Positions 1-6,952 of a stretch of 13,372 nucleotides of DNA are shown in pieces. This stretch comes from Thiobacillus sp. UBA6918. Lineage in GTDB: Bacteria; Pseudomonadota; Gammaproteobacteria; Burkholderiales; Thiobacillaceae. Made by a program: the position numbers and the translations under genes. Every line of letters starts with the position of its first letter. Position 1 is the stretch's first letter. Where the stretch lies: assembly GCA_002450925.1 (NCBI GenBank), contig DKAU01000141.1, forward strand, positions 1-13,372, read 5' to 3'. The notes beneath the pieces are model-generated. The model was not told where the DNA came from. It made no database searches and worked only from the letters and a program-made list of their open reading frames with translations.

Positions 1-1905
1 ATGGTCGATGCTGCTATCGTCATGGTCGAGAACATGCACAAGCAGCTCGAACGTGCGGGTGATGGGTGTGACTACTGGGAAGTTGCTCGCAAAAGTGCAG
101 TTGAAGTCGGCCCCGCACTGTTTTTCTCATTATTGGTCATCACGGTGTCCTTTCTGCCTGTGCTTACTCTCACTGGGCAGGAGGGAAAGTTGTTTTCGCC
201 GCTGGCATATACCAAGACATACGCCATGGCAGCAAGTGCCGCACTGGCGGTCACGCTTACGCCGATTTTGATGGGGTATTTCATCCGCGGTCGCATCCGC
301 CCTGAATCTGAAAACCCCTTCAATCGCATCTTGCAAAATATTTACCGACCGCAGCTGATGTTCGCGCTGAGTAAGCCGAAAGAAACCATCGTGCTTGCCG
401 TTGTCGCGCTTCTTAGCATCGCCTGGCCGCTGTCCCGGACTGGCAGCGAATTCATGCCGCCGCTTTACGAAGGCGACCTACTCTACATGCCGACTACACT
501 GCCGGGGCTCTCCATCGATGAAGCTGCTAATGTCCTGCAAATCACCGACCGAATCATCGCCAGCTTTCCCGAGGTTGAGCGGGTGTTCGGCAAAGCCGGG
601 CGCGCAGACACTGCCACCGACCCGGCTCCCCTATCCATGATCGAAACCACCATTGTCTTGAAGCCCCGAGCACAATGGCCAAAGGACGGCACCATCGAAG
701 ACTTGATCGGCAGGCTGGACCAGGCAGTTTCTTTGCCCGGACTTACCAACTCCTGGGGTTATCCTATCCGTATCCGCATCGACATGCAGTCAACTGGGGT
801 GCGCACTACCGTTGGCGTCAAAGTTACCGGACCGGAACTGGATGGTATCGTACAGCTCGCGCAAGCCATCGAAGCCGTGGTGAAAAAAGTGCCGGGCACG
901 CGCAGCGTGTTTGCTGAGCGCGTAACAAGTGGCCGCTACATCGACATCGAAGTCGACCGCGCGAAGGCCGCACGCTACGGTATCAACATCGCCGATGTAG
1001 AAATGCTGGCGCGCACCGCGATTGGTGGCGGAAATATCGGCGCTGTGGTGGATGGCCGTGAGCGCTATCCCATAAACCTGCGCTATCCCCGCGGTTACCG
1101 TGATTCACTCAATGCACTGGCTTCAAGCCGCATCACTACACCCGCAGGGTTGCATGTGCCGTTGGGCGAAGTAGCACGACTTTCCATCGTAGACGGCCCA
1201 TCGGAGATCAAGAGCGAAAATGGGCGTCTTGTTGGATACGTTTATATCGATCTCGATAACAGCGATTTGGGCGGTTATGTCGAATCAGCAAAAAAAGTGG
1301 TTGAAAATTCCGTCAAGGTCCCGCCCGGCTACGTGGTTCAATGGACTGGCCAGTACCTTCACCTGCAACATGCAAAGGAAAGGTTTTTGTGGGTAATCCC
1401 GCTGACACTCATACTGGTGTTGATGCTGCTCTACCTCCATTTTCGTCAGCTAGGCAAGGCTTTGCTGGTGATGGCCTGTCTGCCGCTGGCTCTGGTGGGC
1501 GGTTTCTGGTTGATTTACGCCCTGGACTACCAACTCTCGGCTGCTGTGGCCGTCGGTTTTCTCGCGCTTGCCGGTGTGTCCGCCGAGTTTGGCGTTGTCA
1601 TGTTGCTCTATCTCGACAACGTCATCAAACAGTTCAGCGATTCCGGTCGGCTCACTGACCGTCACTCACTGCATCAGGCCATTGTTGAAGGGGCTTTGCT
1701 GCGCATCCGTCCAAAGATCATGACAGTATCTGTGATCATTGCCGGGCTACTGCCCATTCTGTTTACACAGGGTACCGGAGCAGATGTGATGAAGCGGATC
1801 GCCGCGCCTTTGGTGGGTGGAATGTTGACTGCTGCGTTCCTGTCTTTAATTCTGATTCCTGTTGTGTATTCCCTTTGGTATGGCCGAGGACTTCAGGAAA
1901 AGTGA
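1..1905 (+). CDS. cusA: Cu(I)/Ag(I) efflux RND transporter, CusA-type (5' partial)
   Basis: Inner-membrane RND pump subunit that uses the proton gradient to move monovalent copper or silver from periplasm/cytoplasm into a CusB-CusC-type tripartite channel. The reading frame is open from base 1, and the first residues (MVDAAIVMVEN) match the middle of TM4 of CusA, so this ATG is internal and about 400 N-terminal residues are missing; 634 residues remain. By recalled alignment to E. coli CusA, proton-relay residues D405, E939 and K984 correspond to D3, E529 and K572 here. The three-methionine metal site (M573, M623, M672) corresponds to M163, M213 and M262, and relay methionines M410 and M486 to M8 and M76; all are kept. 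This favours Cu/Ag over the Zn/Co/Cd CzcA type. The second half of the periplasmic domain lies at about 150-455, and the C-terminal helices run from about 462 to 625. The stop is TGA. Any cusB/cusC genes would lie to the left, outside the window. Confidence 0.93.
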   Translation: MVDAAIVMVENMHKQLERAGDGCDYWEVARKSAVEVGPALFFSLLVITVSFLPVLTLTGQEGKLFSPLAYTKTYAMAASAALAVTLTPILMGYFIRGRIRPESENPFNRILQNIYRPQLMFALSKPKETIVLAVVALLSIAWPLSRTGSEFMPPLYEGDLLYMPTTLPGLSIDEAANVLQITDRIIASFPEVERVFGKAGRADTATDPAPLSMIETTIVLKPRAQWPKDGTIEDLIGRLDQAVSLPGLTNSWGYPIRIRIDMQSTGVRTTVGVKVTGPELDGIVQLAQAIEAVVKKVPGTRSVFAERVTSGRYIDIEVDRAKAARYGINIADVEMLARTAIGGGNIGAVVDGRERYPINLRYPRGYRDSLNALASSRITTPAGLHVPLGEVARLSIVDGPSEIKSENGRLVGYVYIDLDNSDLGGYVESAKKVVENSVKVPPGYVVQWTGQYLHLQHAKERFLWVIPLTLILVLMLLYLHFRQLGKALLVMACLPLALVGGFWLIYALDYQLSAAVAVGFLALAGVSAEFGVVMLLYLDNVIKQFSDSGRLTDRHSLHQAIVEGALLRIRPKIMTVSVIIAGLLPILFTQGTGADVMKRIAAPLVGGMLTAAFLSLILIPVVYSLWYGRGLQEK

Positions 1906-2035
1906 AGTCAGATAGCGACCCGAAGCGGACGCAAGAAAGATCGCGGCTAATCTCCGCATGCTTACAATAAGCAGACGCAGACTTAATTTGTTAATCGCGG
2001 ACACAAAGTGCAACACCTAAGAATCCACCGCCCAC

Positions 2036-2668
2036 TCATTTTTTCTTAAGAAGATACCGCTGGGCATCAAGGTTCCCCTGCGCGGCAGCCCTACGCATCC
2101 AATAAATGGCCTCGGCATCATCCTGCGGTATCATCTTGCCCCAACCATTGGCATACGCATTACCAAGGAAGTGCTGAGCGTATTCATACCCCTGCTCAGC
2201 GGACTTGCGGATCCATTTGAAAGCCTCGTACTCGTCCCGGGGCACACCCATTCCTAAGAGATGTAGCATTCCTATGCTGAAATGGGCACTGGCGTGATAC
2301 TGCGCTGCGGCCTTGCTGTACCACTTAAGTGCCTCAGCAAAGTCTTGGGGCACGGCCCCCTGGGCATCACCAAGGTACAAATGCCCGAGGTTGTTCTGGG
2401 CGCCAGCATCTCCTTGCTCAGCCAAAGGCTTAAATATCTTAAATGCTTTGGCGTAGTCGCCTGCTTCCTGAGCTTCCGCGCCAAGTCGAGATTCTGCCCC
2501 CCCTGTTTTGTCGATGTCTCCAAAGTGCATCGAAACATCTCCGGCAACAATCTCCACAGAAGACTTCTGCATGCGTAACGGTGTTGCACAGCCTCCAATC
2601 TGAGACATAATAAAGCACGCAAAATACAACACTAATAAAGAGTGGTGGTTACGCATCATGGTGTCCAT
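2036..2668 (-). CDS. Sel1-repeat (TPR-like) lipoprotein, copy 1
   Basis: A 210-residue protein made of Sel1-like repeats, helix-turn-helix solenoids that generally mediate protein-protein contacts; the specific partner is unknown. The N-terminus is a hydrophobic signal ending in I-G-G-C, with Cys27 as the probable lipidated residue (glycine at -2 is a little unusual) and Ala at +2, which would suit outer-membrane sorting. Three to four ~36-residue repeats run from about residue 70, with typical A-E-A-x-K-W and A-E-Q-G-x-x-x-A-Q signatures. The chosen ATG has AAGGGG at 2674-2679, five bases upstream; ATGs at codons 4 and 5 are alternatives. It lies 70 bases downstream of a second Sel1 lipoprotein on the same strand, so the two probably arose by duplication and may be co-transcribed. 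Family assignment is firm; function is not. Confidence 0.85.
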   Translation of the reverse strand: MDTMMRNHHSLLVLYFACFIMSQIGGCATPLRMQKSSVEIVAGDVSMHFGDIDKTGGAESRLGAEAQEAGDYAKAFKIFKPLAEQGDAGAQNNLGHLYLGDAQGAVPQDFAEALKWYSKAAAQYHASAHFSIGMLHLLGMGVPRDEYEAFKWIRKSAEQGYEYAQHFLGNAYANGWGKMIPQDDAEAIYWMRRAAAQGNLDAQRYLLKKK

Positions 2669-2738
2669 GATTTCCCCTTCTAAGGCTCTATCCTCTGAAC
2701 TACTTGAACATGCTTTCGCCTATAAAGACGACATCAGT

Positions 2739-3347
2739 CTATTGATGGCTAACCCCCAATTTTTCAAGGCTTTCTTTAGCGCCGGAATTTCCCTGATCAG
2801 CGGACTTGCGCCACCACTTGATAGCCTCGCTATCGTTTTTCGCTACGCCCAAACCTAAGCTGTACATTGTTCCAAGACTGAGTTGCGCATGAGCATTCCC
2901 CTGCTCTGCAGCCTTATGCCACCACTTGACGGCCTCGGCGTTGTCCTGGGGCACACCATGTCCCTGAAAGTACATGAGCCCAAGGTTATTCTGGCCAGAG
3001 GCATTCCCCTGCACGGCAGCTTTTTGGAACCACTCGAATGCTGCGGCGTGGTCCTGGGCCACACCCAGGCCCTCGTTGTACATAACGCCCAAGTTGACCT
3101 GAGAACCAGCATGCCCCTGCTCGGCGGCCTTGCGGAACCACTTTATTGCCTCTGGGTAGCTCTGGTGTACGCCTACACCACTCATGTACATGACACCAAC
3201 ATTATGCTTGGCGGTGGCATCACCTTGCTCAGCGGATGCAATATAGGCATTTACCTGTTCTTGATGGTCGGTCGCACACCCAGTAAATATGGATGAGATC
3301 GATACCAACGCAAGGGCGACAGCCTTTAGATCAATTCTCACTTCCAT
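2739..3347 (-). CDS. Sel1-repeat (TPR-like) lipoprotein, copy 2
   Basis: A 202-residue Sel1-repeat protein. After a signal with lipobox-like F-T-G-C (Cys24; Phe at -3 is atypical) come four well-kept 36-residue repeats, about residues 45-190. They carry the LGxMYxxGxGVxxD loop and the A-x-x-W-x-x-K-A-A-x-Q-G helix pattern. Start choice: the frame can be extended five codons to a TTG, but AAGGAGG (3351-3357) directly precedes the ATG at 3347, so that ATG is preferred. It is the upstream member of a tandem pair with the Sel1 lipoprotein at 2036-2668. Predicted location is the periplasmic face of a membrane. Such proteins often act as scaffolds or in envelope stress or signalling, but nothing here identifies a partner. 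Confidence 0.86.
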   Translation of the reverse strand: MEVRIDLKAVALALVSISSIFTGCATDHQEQVNAYIASAEQGDATAKHNVGVMYMSGVGVHQSYPEAIKWFRKAAEQGHAGSQVNLGVMYNEGLGVAQDHAAAFEWFQKAAVQGNASGQNNLGLMYFQGHGVPQDNAEAVKWWHKAAEQGNAHAQLSLGTMYSLGLGVAKNDSEAIKWWRKSADQGNSGAKESLEKLGVSHQ

Positions 3348-3418
3348 TCTCCTCCTTACCAATATAGGTCAATGGAGAATTAGGTTGTCCCTAGGTTCTC
3401 AGAATCGGTCTTTGCTGC

Positions 3419-3448
3419 TCAATTGTTAGAATTGAAGAATTATTCTAA
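3419..3448. repeat. Overlapping short inverted repeats in divergent spacer
   Basis: In the 285-base spacer between the Sel1 gene (-) and hemN (+), TCAATT-gttag-AATTGA (3419-3435) is a perfect inverted repeat. It overlaps TTAGAAT (3427-3433) / ATTCTAA (3442-3448) and AGAAT-T-ATTCT (3436-3446). The stretch is AT-rich. It could be an operator for either divergent gene or a weak structure in the Sel1 leader; no known regulator box was recognised. Chance is a real alternative in AT-rich DNA. Confidence 0.35.
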
Positions 3449-3632
3449 TGTCTGCTAATAGATCGGAGCCAGACGTCAGTCACAAACTCCTTGAATGTCT
3501 GCAATTGGCCGAAATATGACTTTTAAAAATGAATTTCATCCTAGGGTTCTCTTAGACTGAAATGCACTTGATCAGGGTAGGGCGGATCTAGACAAAGTTT
3601 GCACGGAATATTAAGATTAGAAGGTCCTAAAT

Positions 3633-5015
3633 ATGTGTGCCGACATGAAAGCAGATATTGCCCTGCTGACCAAATACAGCCAGCCAGGACCTCGCTATAC
3701 CTCCTATCCCCCTGCGCCTCATTTTGCAGAGGATTTCGGTATCAACCAGTGGCGTCAGGAAATCATCGAGAGCCAGGACCCGGCACGTCCGTTGTCCCTA
3801 TATATTCACATACCGTTTTGCGACACGCTTTGTTATTACTGTGGCTGCAACATGGTGGCTACGCAAAAATACGAGAAGGCAATGGATTATCTTGCCTACC
3901 TCAAGCGCGAAATCGATTCGATAGCCGATCTGACCAATTCTTCTCGGCCAGTCGTGCAACTGCATTGGGGCGGGGGCACGCCAACCTTTCTGAAAGCCGA
4001 GGAAATCCGCGATCTGGCGACGCATTTGCGTAACCGATTCAATTTTGCTGCGGATGCGGAGGTCTCGGTCGAGGTTGATCCGCGTGGGTTGCTTCTGGAA
4101 CAGGTACAGGCGCTCAGGGAGTCGGGCTTTAACCGGGCGAGTCTGGGGGTGCAGGATATCGACGAGAAAGTTCAAAAGGCGGTCAATCGCGTACAGCCAC
4201 TTTCAATGATCGAAGAAGTCTATGGCTGGTTTCGGAATGAAGGCTTCTCCAGCATCAACCTGGACTTGATGACGGGTTTGCCGCATCAGACCCTCGACGG
4301 TTACCGGACAACACTCAAGGAAATTGTTCGGCTCAATCCTGATCGGCTGGCTGTGTTCGGATATGCCCACGTGCCCTGGATGAAAAAACACCAGAAACTG
4401 ATCATCCAGAGTGACCTGCCAAATTTCGAAACCCGCATGGCCATGCAGGACCTGATCCTCGAAACGCTTGAAAAAGCAGATTACGTACACATCGGCATGG
4501 ATCACTTTGCCAAGCCGGAAGATGAACTGGTCAAAGCTCAGCGCGAGAAAACACTGTGGCGCAATTTTCAGGGCTATACCACTCATCGCCATGCTGATAT
4601 CTACGCATTCGGCGCCTCATCCATCAGTCAGACGGAAGATGTCTACGCACAAAACGAGAAACGCCCTGATGCTTACCAGAAGTTGATCAGTGAAAACGGA
4701 CTGGCCACCGTCAAGGGTTATCGCGTGACCACGGACGACAAGATACGGCGCGATGTGATAACTGAACTGATGTGCGACCTGTCGCTTTCCAGGTCCTCAA
4801 TCGAAAACCGCTGGAACATTGATTTCGACGCCTACTTTGCTGACAGTCTGCAGAGACTGGAACCCCTGCAGGCTGATGGACTAGTGGAGATGGACAGCAA
4901 TGAAATTCGCGTCACTGTTTTGGGGCGCCTGTTTCTGCGCAACATCGCCATGAGCTTCGATGCATACCTGAATGCTCCCAAGCAGGAAGCCCCTCGTTAT
5001 TCCATGACTGCCTGA
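3633..5015 (+). CDS. hemN: Oxygen-independent coproporphyrinogen III oxidase
   Basis: Radical-SAM enzyme that decarboxylates two propionate side chains of coproporphyrinogen III to give protoporphyrinogen IX without oxygen, in cytosolic heme synthesis. The 460 residues match full-length HemN along their whole length. The [4Fe-4S] motif CxxxCxxC is Cys63, Cys67 and Cys70, followed by Gly-Cys72, with the SAM-contacting Tyr57 in LYIHIPFC. GGGTPT lies at 113-118, EVDPR at 147-151, GVQD at 172-175, HFAKPEDEL at 291-299 and NFQGYTT at 311-317. The HemN-specific C-terminal part (IRRDVI, about 371-376) separates it from HemW-like relatives. The ATG at 3633 has AGAAGG eight bases upstream; an in-frame ATG at 3645 is the alternative. 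hemN is often under FNR-type control, but no convincing TTGAT-N4-ATCAA box was seen upstream. A signalling cassette follows on the same strand after 111 bases. Confidence 0.96.
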   Translation: MCADMKADIALLTKYSQPGPRYTSYPPAPHFAEDFGINQWRQEIIESQDPARPLSLYIHIPFCDTLCYYCGCNMVATQKYEKAMDYLAYLKREIDSIADLTNSSRPVVQLHWGGGTPTFLKAEEIRDLATHLRNRFNFAADAEVSVEVDPRGLLLEQVQALRESGFNRASLGVQDIDEKVQKAVNRVQPLSMIEEVYGWFRNEGFSSINLDLMTGLPHQTLDGYRTTLKEIVRLNPDRLAVFGYAHVPWMKKHQKLIIQSDLPNFETRMAMQDLILETLEKADYVHIGMDHFAKPEDELVKAQREKTLWRNFQGYTTHRHADIYAFGASSISQTEDVYAQNEKRPDAYQKLISENGLATVKGYRVTTDDKIRRDVITELMCDLSLSRSSIENRWNIDFDAYFADSLQRLEPLQADGLVEMDSNEIRVTVLGRLFLRNIAMSFDAYLNAPKQEAPRYSMTA

Positions 5016-5126
5016 AACCCCAGGTCTGGCACAGGCGTGCAATAACCTCGTTTGTCATATAAGATTCTCAAAAGTGCGGCGTGATGCCGCTTATCCATGT
5101 CCATTACCCAAAAAGGACGTAGTGTC

Positions 5127-5486
5127 ATGACCAGTCAAGTTGCAACCATTGATTTTGATGAAGTAAGTGATGAGCTTCGTGCCATTCGTATTCTAGGTCG
5201 TCTGGACATTCAGGGCGTAAACGCCGTCGATGCAAAGTTGGCCTTTTTGGCCGCATCCCAGAAGCACAGGGTAGTCGTGGACCTCTCTGGCCTGGAATTC
5301 ATCGCTTCCATCGGTATCCGTTCCCTTGTTGCCAACGCCAAGGCTCAACAGCAAAAGGGTGGGCGGATGGTGTTGTATACCGGCAATAACGAGCCAGTTA
5401 CCAAAGTGCTCGTAACCATGGGCATCAACAACTTGATCCCGATGTTTACCGATTCCACCAAGGCACAAATCGCGGCGCTCGCCTGA
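5127..5486 (+). CDS. STAS-domain anti-anti-sigma factor-like protein
   Basis: A single STAS domain of 119 residues, like SpoIIAA/RsbV anti-sigma-factor antagonists, which bind a serine-kinase anti-sigma partner when unphosphorylated and release it when phosphorylated. The signature DLSGLEFIASIGIRSL is at residues 52-67. Ser61 lies at the usual phosphoacceptor loop, although the loop reads A-S-I-G instead of the classic D-S-[ST]-G; related proteobacterial proteins with S-S-A-G loops show similar change. Start choice: an in-frame ATG at 5097 has no ribosome binding site, whereas AAAAGGA precedes the ATG at 5127, giving a standard STAS length. The stop lies six bases before the GTG of the RsbW-like kinase gene, its probable partner, so the two are likely translationally coupled. 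The controlled target is unknown; no sigma factor or PP2C phosphatase is nearby. Confidence 0.88.
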   Translation: MTSQVATIDFDEVSDELRAIRILGRLDIQGVNAVDAKLAFLAASQKHRVVVDLSGLEFIASIGIRSLVANAKAQQQKGGRMVLYTGNNEPVTKVLVTMGINNLIPMFTDSTKAQIAALA

Positions 5487-5492
5487 AGTCGT

Positions 5493-5945
5493 GTGACTGG
5501 GTCAACCGTAAAATTAGTCACAGAACTTTCCGTAGCCCCGAACGCGGAAGGACTTGTAACCGCCTCTGCCTGGCTTGAGAAAAACGGCCTGGAGCACGAG
5601 GTACCCAAGGATCAGATCAGGCGGCTGGATCTATGCCTTAATGAATCCATCGCCAACATCATCTCCCATGGCGGACCTACAGCGAGCGAATCGCCTGTGC
5701 AATTGCATCTGGATTTATCGCGCAATTTGAATGCGGGCGAAATAAGTCTGACTGTGAGTGATGGAGGGGCGGCGTTTGACCCGCTAGAGCATCACGCCAA
5801 ACCAAGGCCCCAGAATCTTGAAGATGCGCAGCCCGGAGGGTTGGGGCTGAGGATGATGCATGAGTTTTCAGATAGCTTGAACTACCTCTATAGCGATGGG
5901 CGAAACCAGACAACCTTCACGGTGCGCTGGAATGATGATGCATAG
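5493..5945 (+). CDS. RsbW/SpoIIAB-like serine kinase/anti-sigma ATPase
   Basis: A 150-residue GHKL-type ATPase domain (HATPase_c_2) of the anti-sigma serine-kinase family. It is expected to phosphorylate the STAS protein just upstream and to sequester an unknown target. ATP-site boxes are intact: N box with Glu51 and Asn55 (LNESIANIISH), G1 box DGGAAFDP beginning at Asp90, and G2 box GGLGLRMM at 115-122. Glu51 is the expected catalytic base of the kinase, so activity is plausible. The start is GTG at 5493; no strong ribosome binding site is present, and the STAS stop lies six bases before it, which suggests coupling. The length is typical of stand-alone RsbW-like proteins. There are no membrane segments, so it is cytosolic. 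The true client (sigma factor, adaptor, diguanylate cyclase or other) is not visible here. Confidence 0.88.
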   Translation: MTGSTVKLVTELSVAPNAEGLVTASAWLEKNGLEHEVPKDQIRRLDLCLNESIANIISHGGPTASESPVQLHLDLSRNLNAGEISLTVSDGGAAFDPLEHHAKPRPQNLEDAQPGGLGLRMMHEFSDSLNYLYSDGRNQTTFTVRWNDDA

Positions 5946-6079
5946 GTTTGCTGACCTAAGCCAAGACGCTCCTTCATTACGGCCATGCGCATGCCAAGCC
6001 AGGCACACTATGCCAAAAATGGTCACTTCCAGAACAGGTTTTTTCTCCCCGAATGATTTGTAATCAGGCTGTTAGCTGT

Positions 6080-6110
6080 TTGGCATATTCCTTGCCTTTA
6101 AGGTTATAGG
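6080..6110 (+). promoter_or_regulatory. Possible sigma70-like promoter of the glycine-zipper gene
   Basis: TTGGCA (6080-6085) and TATAGG (6105-6110) are separated by 19 bases, longer than ideal, and would start transcription about 20 bases before the ATG, leaving the ribosome binding site intact. A second pair, TTGCCT (6092-6097) and TATATT (6116-6121), would start inside the ribosome binding site and is less likely. Confidence 0.3.
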
Positions 6111-6138
6111 CAATTTATATTTTGAAGGAGAAAAGAGA

Positions 6139-6480
6139 ATGCTTGCCAAGACCTTGATTTCGATAGCGTCCGTTTTAATTCTGGTTTTCCCAGCCTACGC
6201 TGGTGGCGTAGACGGGCAGGCCGTGCTGGGTGGTGCCATTGGAGGCGGAGCAGGTGCGGCTATTGGTTCAGCAATCGGTGGGCGTGATGGCGCCATCATC
6301 GGAGGAGCAATCGGTGGCGCGGCAGGTGTGGCAATCGCGACCGATGGCAAAAGCGAGCCAAAAACGGTGACGAAGCAGGTCGTCGTCGAAAAGGAAGTTG
6401 TTTACGTTGAATCCGGGAAACACGATAACGGACTGCATCTCGGACATGGGAAAAACAAGCATGGCCGTGGGCATGACTGA
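6139..6480 (+). CDS. Exported glycine-zipper protein with His-rich tail
   Basis: A small envelope protein of 113 residues, not a known enzyme. A clear signal peptide (Lys4, hydrophobic core, probable cut after A-Y-A at residue 21) is followed by a glycine-zipper segment of about residues 24-68. That segment has repeated GGAIGGGAG, GSAIGG and GGAIGGAAG blocks of the kind that form tightly packed membrane hairpins or outer-membrane-associated domains. A Val/Lys-rich stretch (TKQVVVEKEVVYV) follows, then a tail with five His and several Lys and Gly residues, which might bind metal. There is no cysteine, so it is not a lipoprotein. The ribosome binding site GAAGGAG (6124-6130) is strong. The gene is monocistronic, with its own spacer upstream and a hairpin terminator downstream. 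Confidence 0.82.
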   Translation: MLAKTLISIASVLILVFPAYAGGVDGQAVLGGAIGGGAGAAIGSAIGGRDGAIIGGAIGGAAGVAIATDGKSEPKTVTKQVVVEKEVVYVESGKHDNGLHLGHGKNKHGRGHD

Positions 6481-6491
6481 TATCAGGCCCG

Positions 6492-6528
6492 CCAACAAAA
6501 AAGCCGCTTGATGCGGCTTTTTTGTTGG
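6492..6528. terminator. Bidirectional intrinsic terminator
   Basis: A perfect 16-bp inverted repeat, CCAACAAAAAAGCCGC and its complement, around a five-base loop (TTGAT). The GC-rich inner stem is flanked by an A-tract on one side and a T-tract on the other. It therefore has a terminator shape on both strands, which suits its place between the convergent glycine-zipper gene (+) and the end of the ilvE unit (-). Confidence 0.88.
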
Positions 6529-6542
6529 GTTTCCATTTGAGG

Positions 6543-6950
6543 TTAATGGAGTATTGTCTCGGTAGGCTCGATGGCTGGATTAGGAACCGGACTGGCGTGA
6601 TGAACCAACAACTTCCACCCGGTATTTTGTTTGTGGACATAGACATGTGTCGCGTGCATGACAGCTTCCACTCCTTGAGGAAGAAGCAGGCGTTCTTCAA
6701 TCCCGTGGATGGATAGATTGCCTTCCTGTCGGCGGAAGAGATTCTTGTGCGATATTTTGCCGCCACCATTGGCAAGAATGTTAGACCAGCTTTCAATAAT
6801 GGCTGAGTGGCCATAAAGCGGGGGCGACATGGGGTGGATGCAAACCGCCTGTGGTGAATCATCCCATACCCGCTTCATGGTTTCAAAATCGGCGGATGAA
6901 AAAGCCGCGTAGAACGCGGCTTCAACTTCATCAGGAGAATTGAATGACAT
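6543..6950 (-). CDS. NTF2-like (SnoaL/DUF4440-type) protein
   Basis: A 135-residue cytosolic protein with the cone-shaped NTF2-like fold. It has an N-terminal helix pair ending in F-E-T-M-K-R-V-W-D, the V-C-I-H-P strand at 36-40, a G-H-S-A-I-I-E-S-W turn at 47-55, and C-terminal strands ending H-H-A-S-P-V-P (117-123). Relatives are small ketosteroid-isomerase-like or binding proteins; the ligand cannot be told from sequence. The frame stays open further upstream to 7178, but that part is antisense-type overlap with the DUF302 gene in another frame. The ATG at 6950 sits two bases after the DUF302 stop with no clear ribosome binding site, so coupled translation is likely. It is the last gene of the ilvE unit and faces a terminator 15 bases downstream. 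Confidence 0.82.
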   Translation of the reverse strand: MSFNSPDEVEAAFYAAFSSADFETMKRVWDDSPQAVCIHPMSPPLYGHSAIIESWSNILANGGGKISHKNLFRRQEGNLSIHGIEERLLLPQGVEAVMHATHVYVHKQNTGWKLLVHHASPVPNPAIEPTETILH

Positions 6951-6952
6951 GC

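Noticed and set aside
2883..3296. Plus-strand frame of 137 codons opposite the Sel1 gene
   Set aside because: It is an artefact of repeated Sel1 codons on the other strand; no ribosome binding site and no recognisable domain.
3590..3632. Possible FNR box in front of hemN
   Set aside because: Only a half-site (TTGAT near 3569) is present, without the matching ATCAA at the right spacing.
5027..5043. TGGCAC...TGC sequence resembling a sigma54 promoter upstream of the STAS gene
   Set aside because: The GG and GC elements are nine bases apart, not the ten that sigma54 requires, and no activator site was seen.
5077..5091. GCGGC-gtgat-GCCGC hairpin after hemN as a terminator
   Set aside because: Only five base pairs with no following T-run, so it is too weak to call.
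5984..5993. CATGCGCATG perfect palindrome after the RsbW-like gene
   Set aside because: It is short, has no T-run and no repeated copy; chance is likely.
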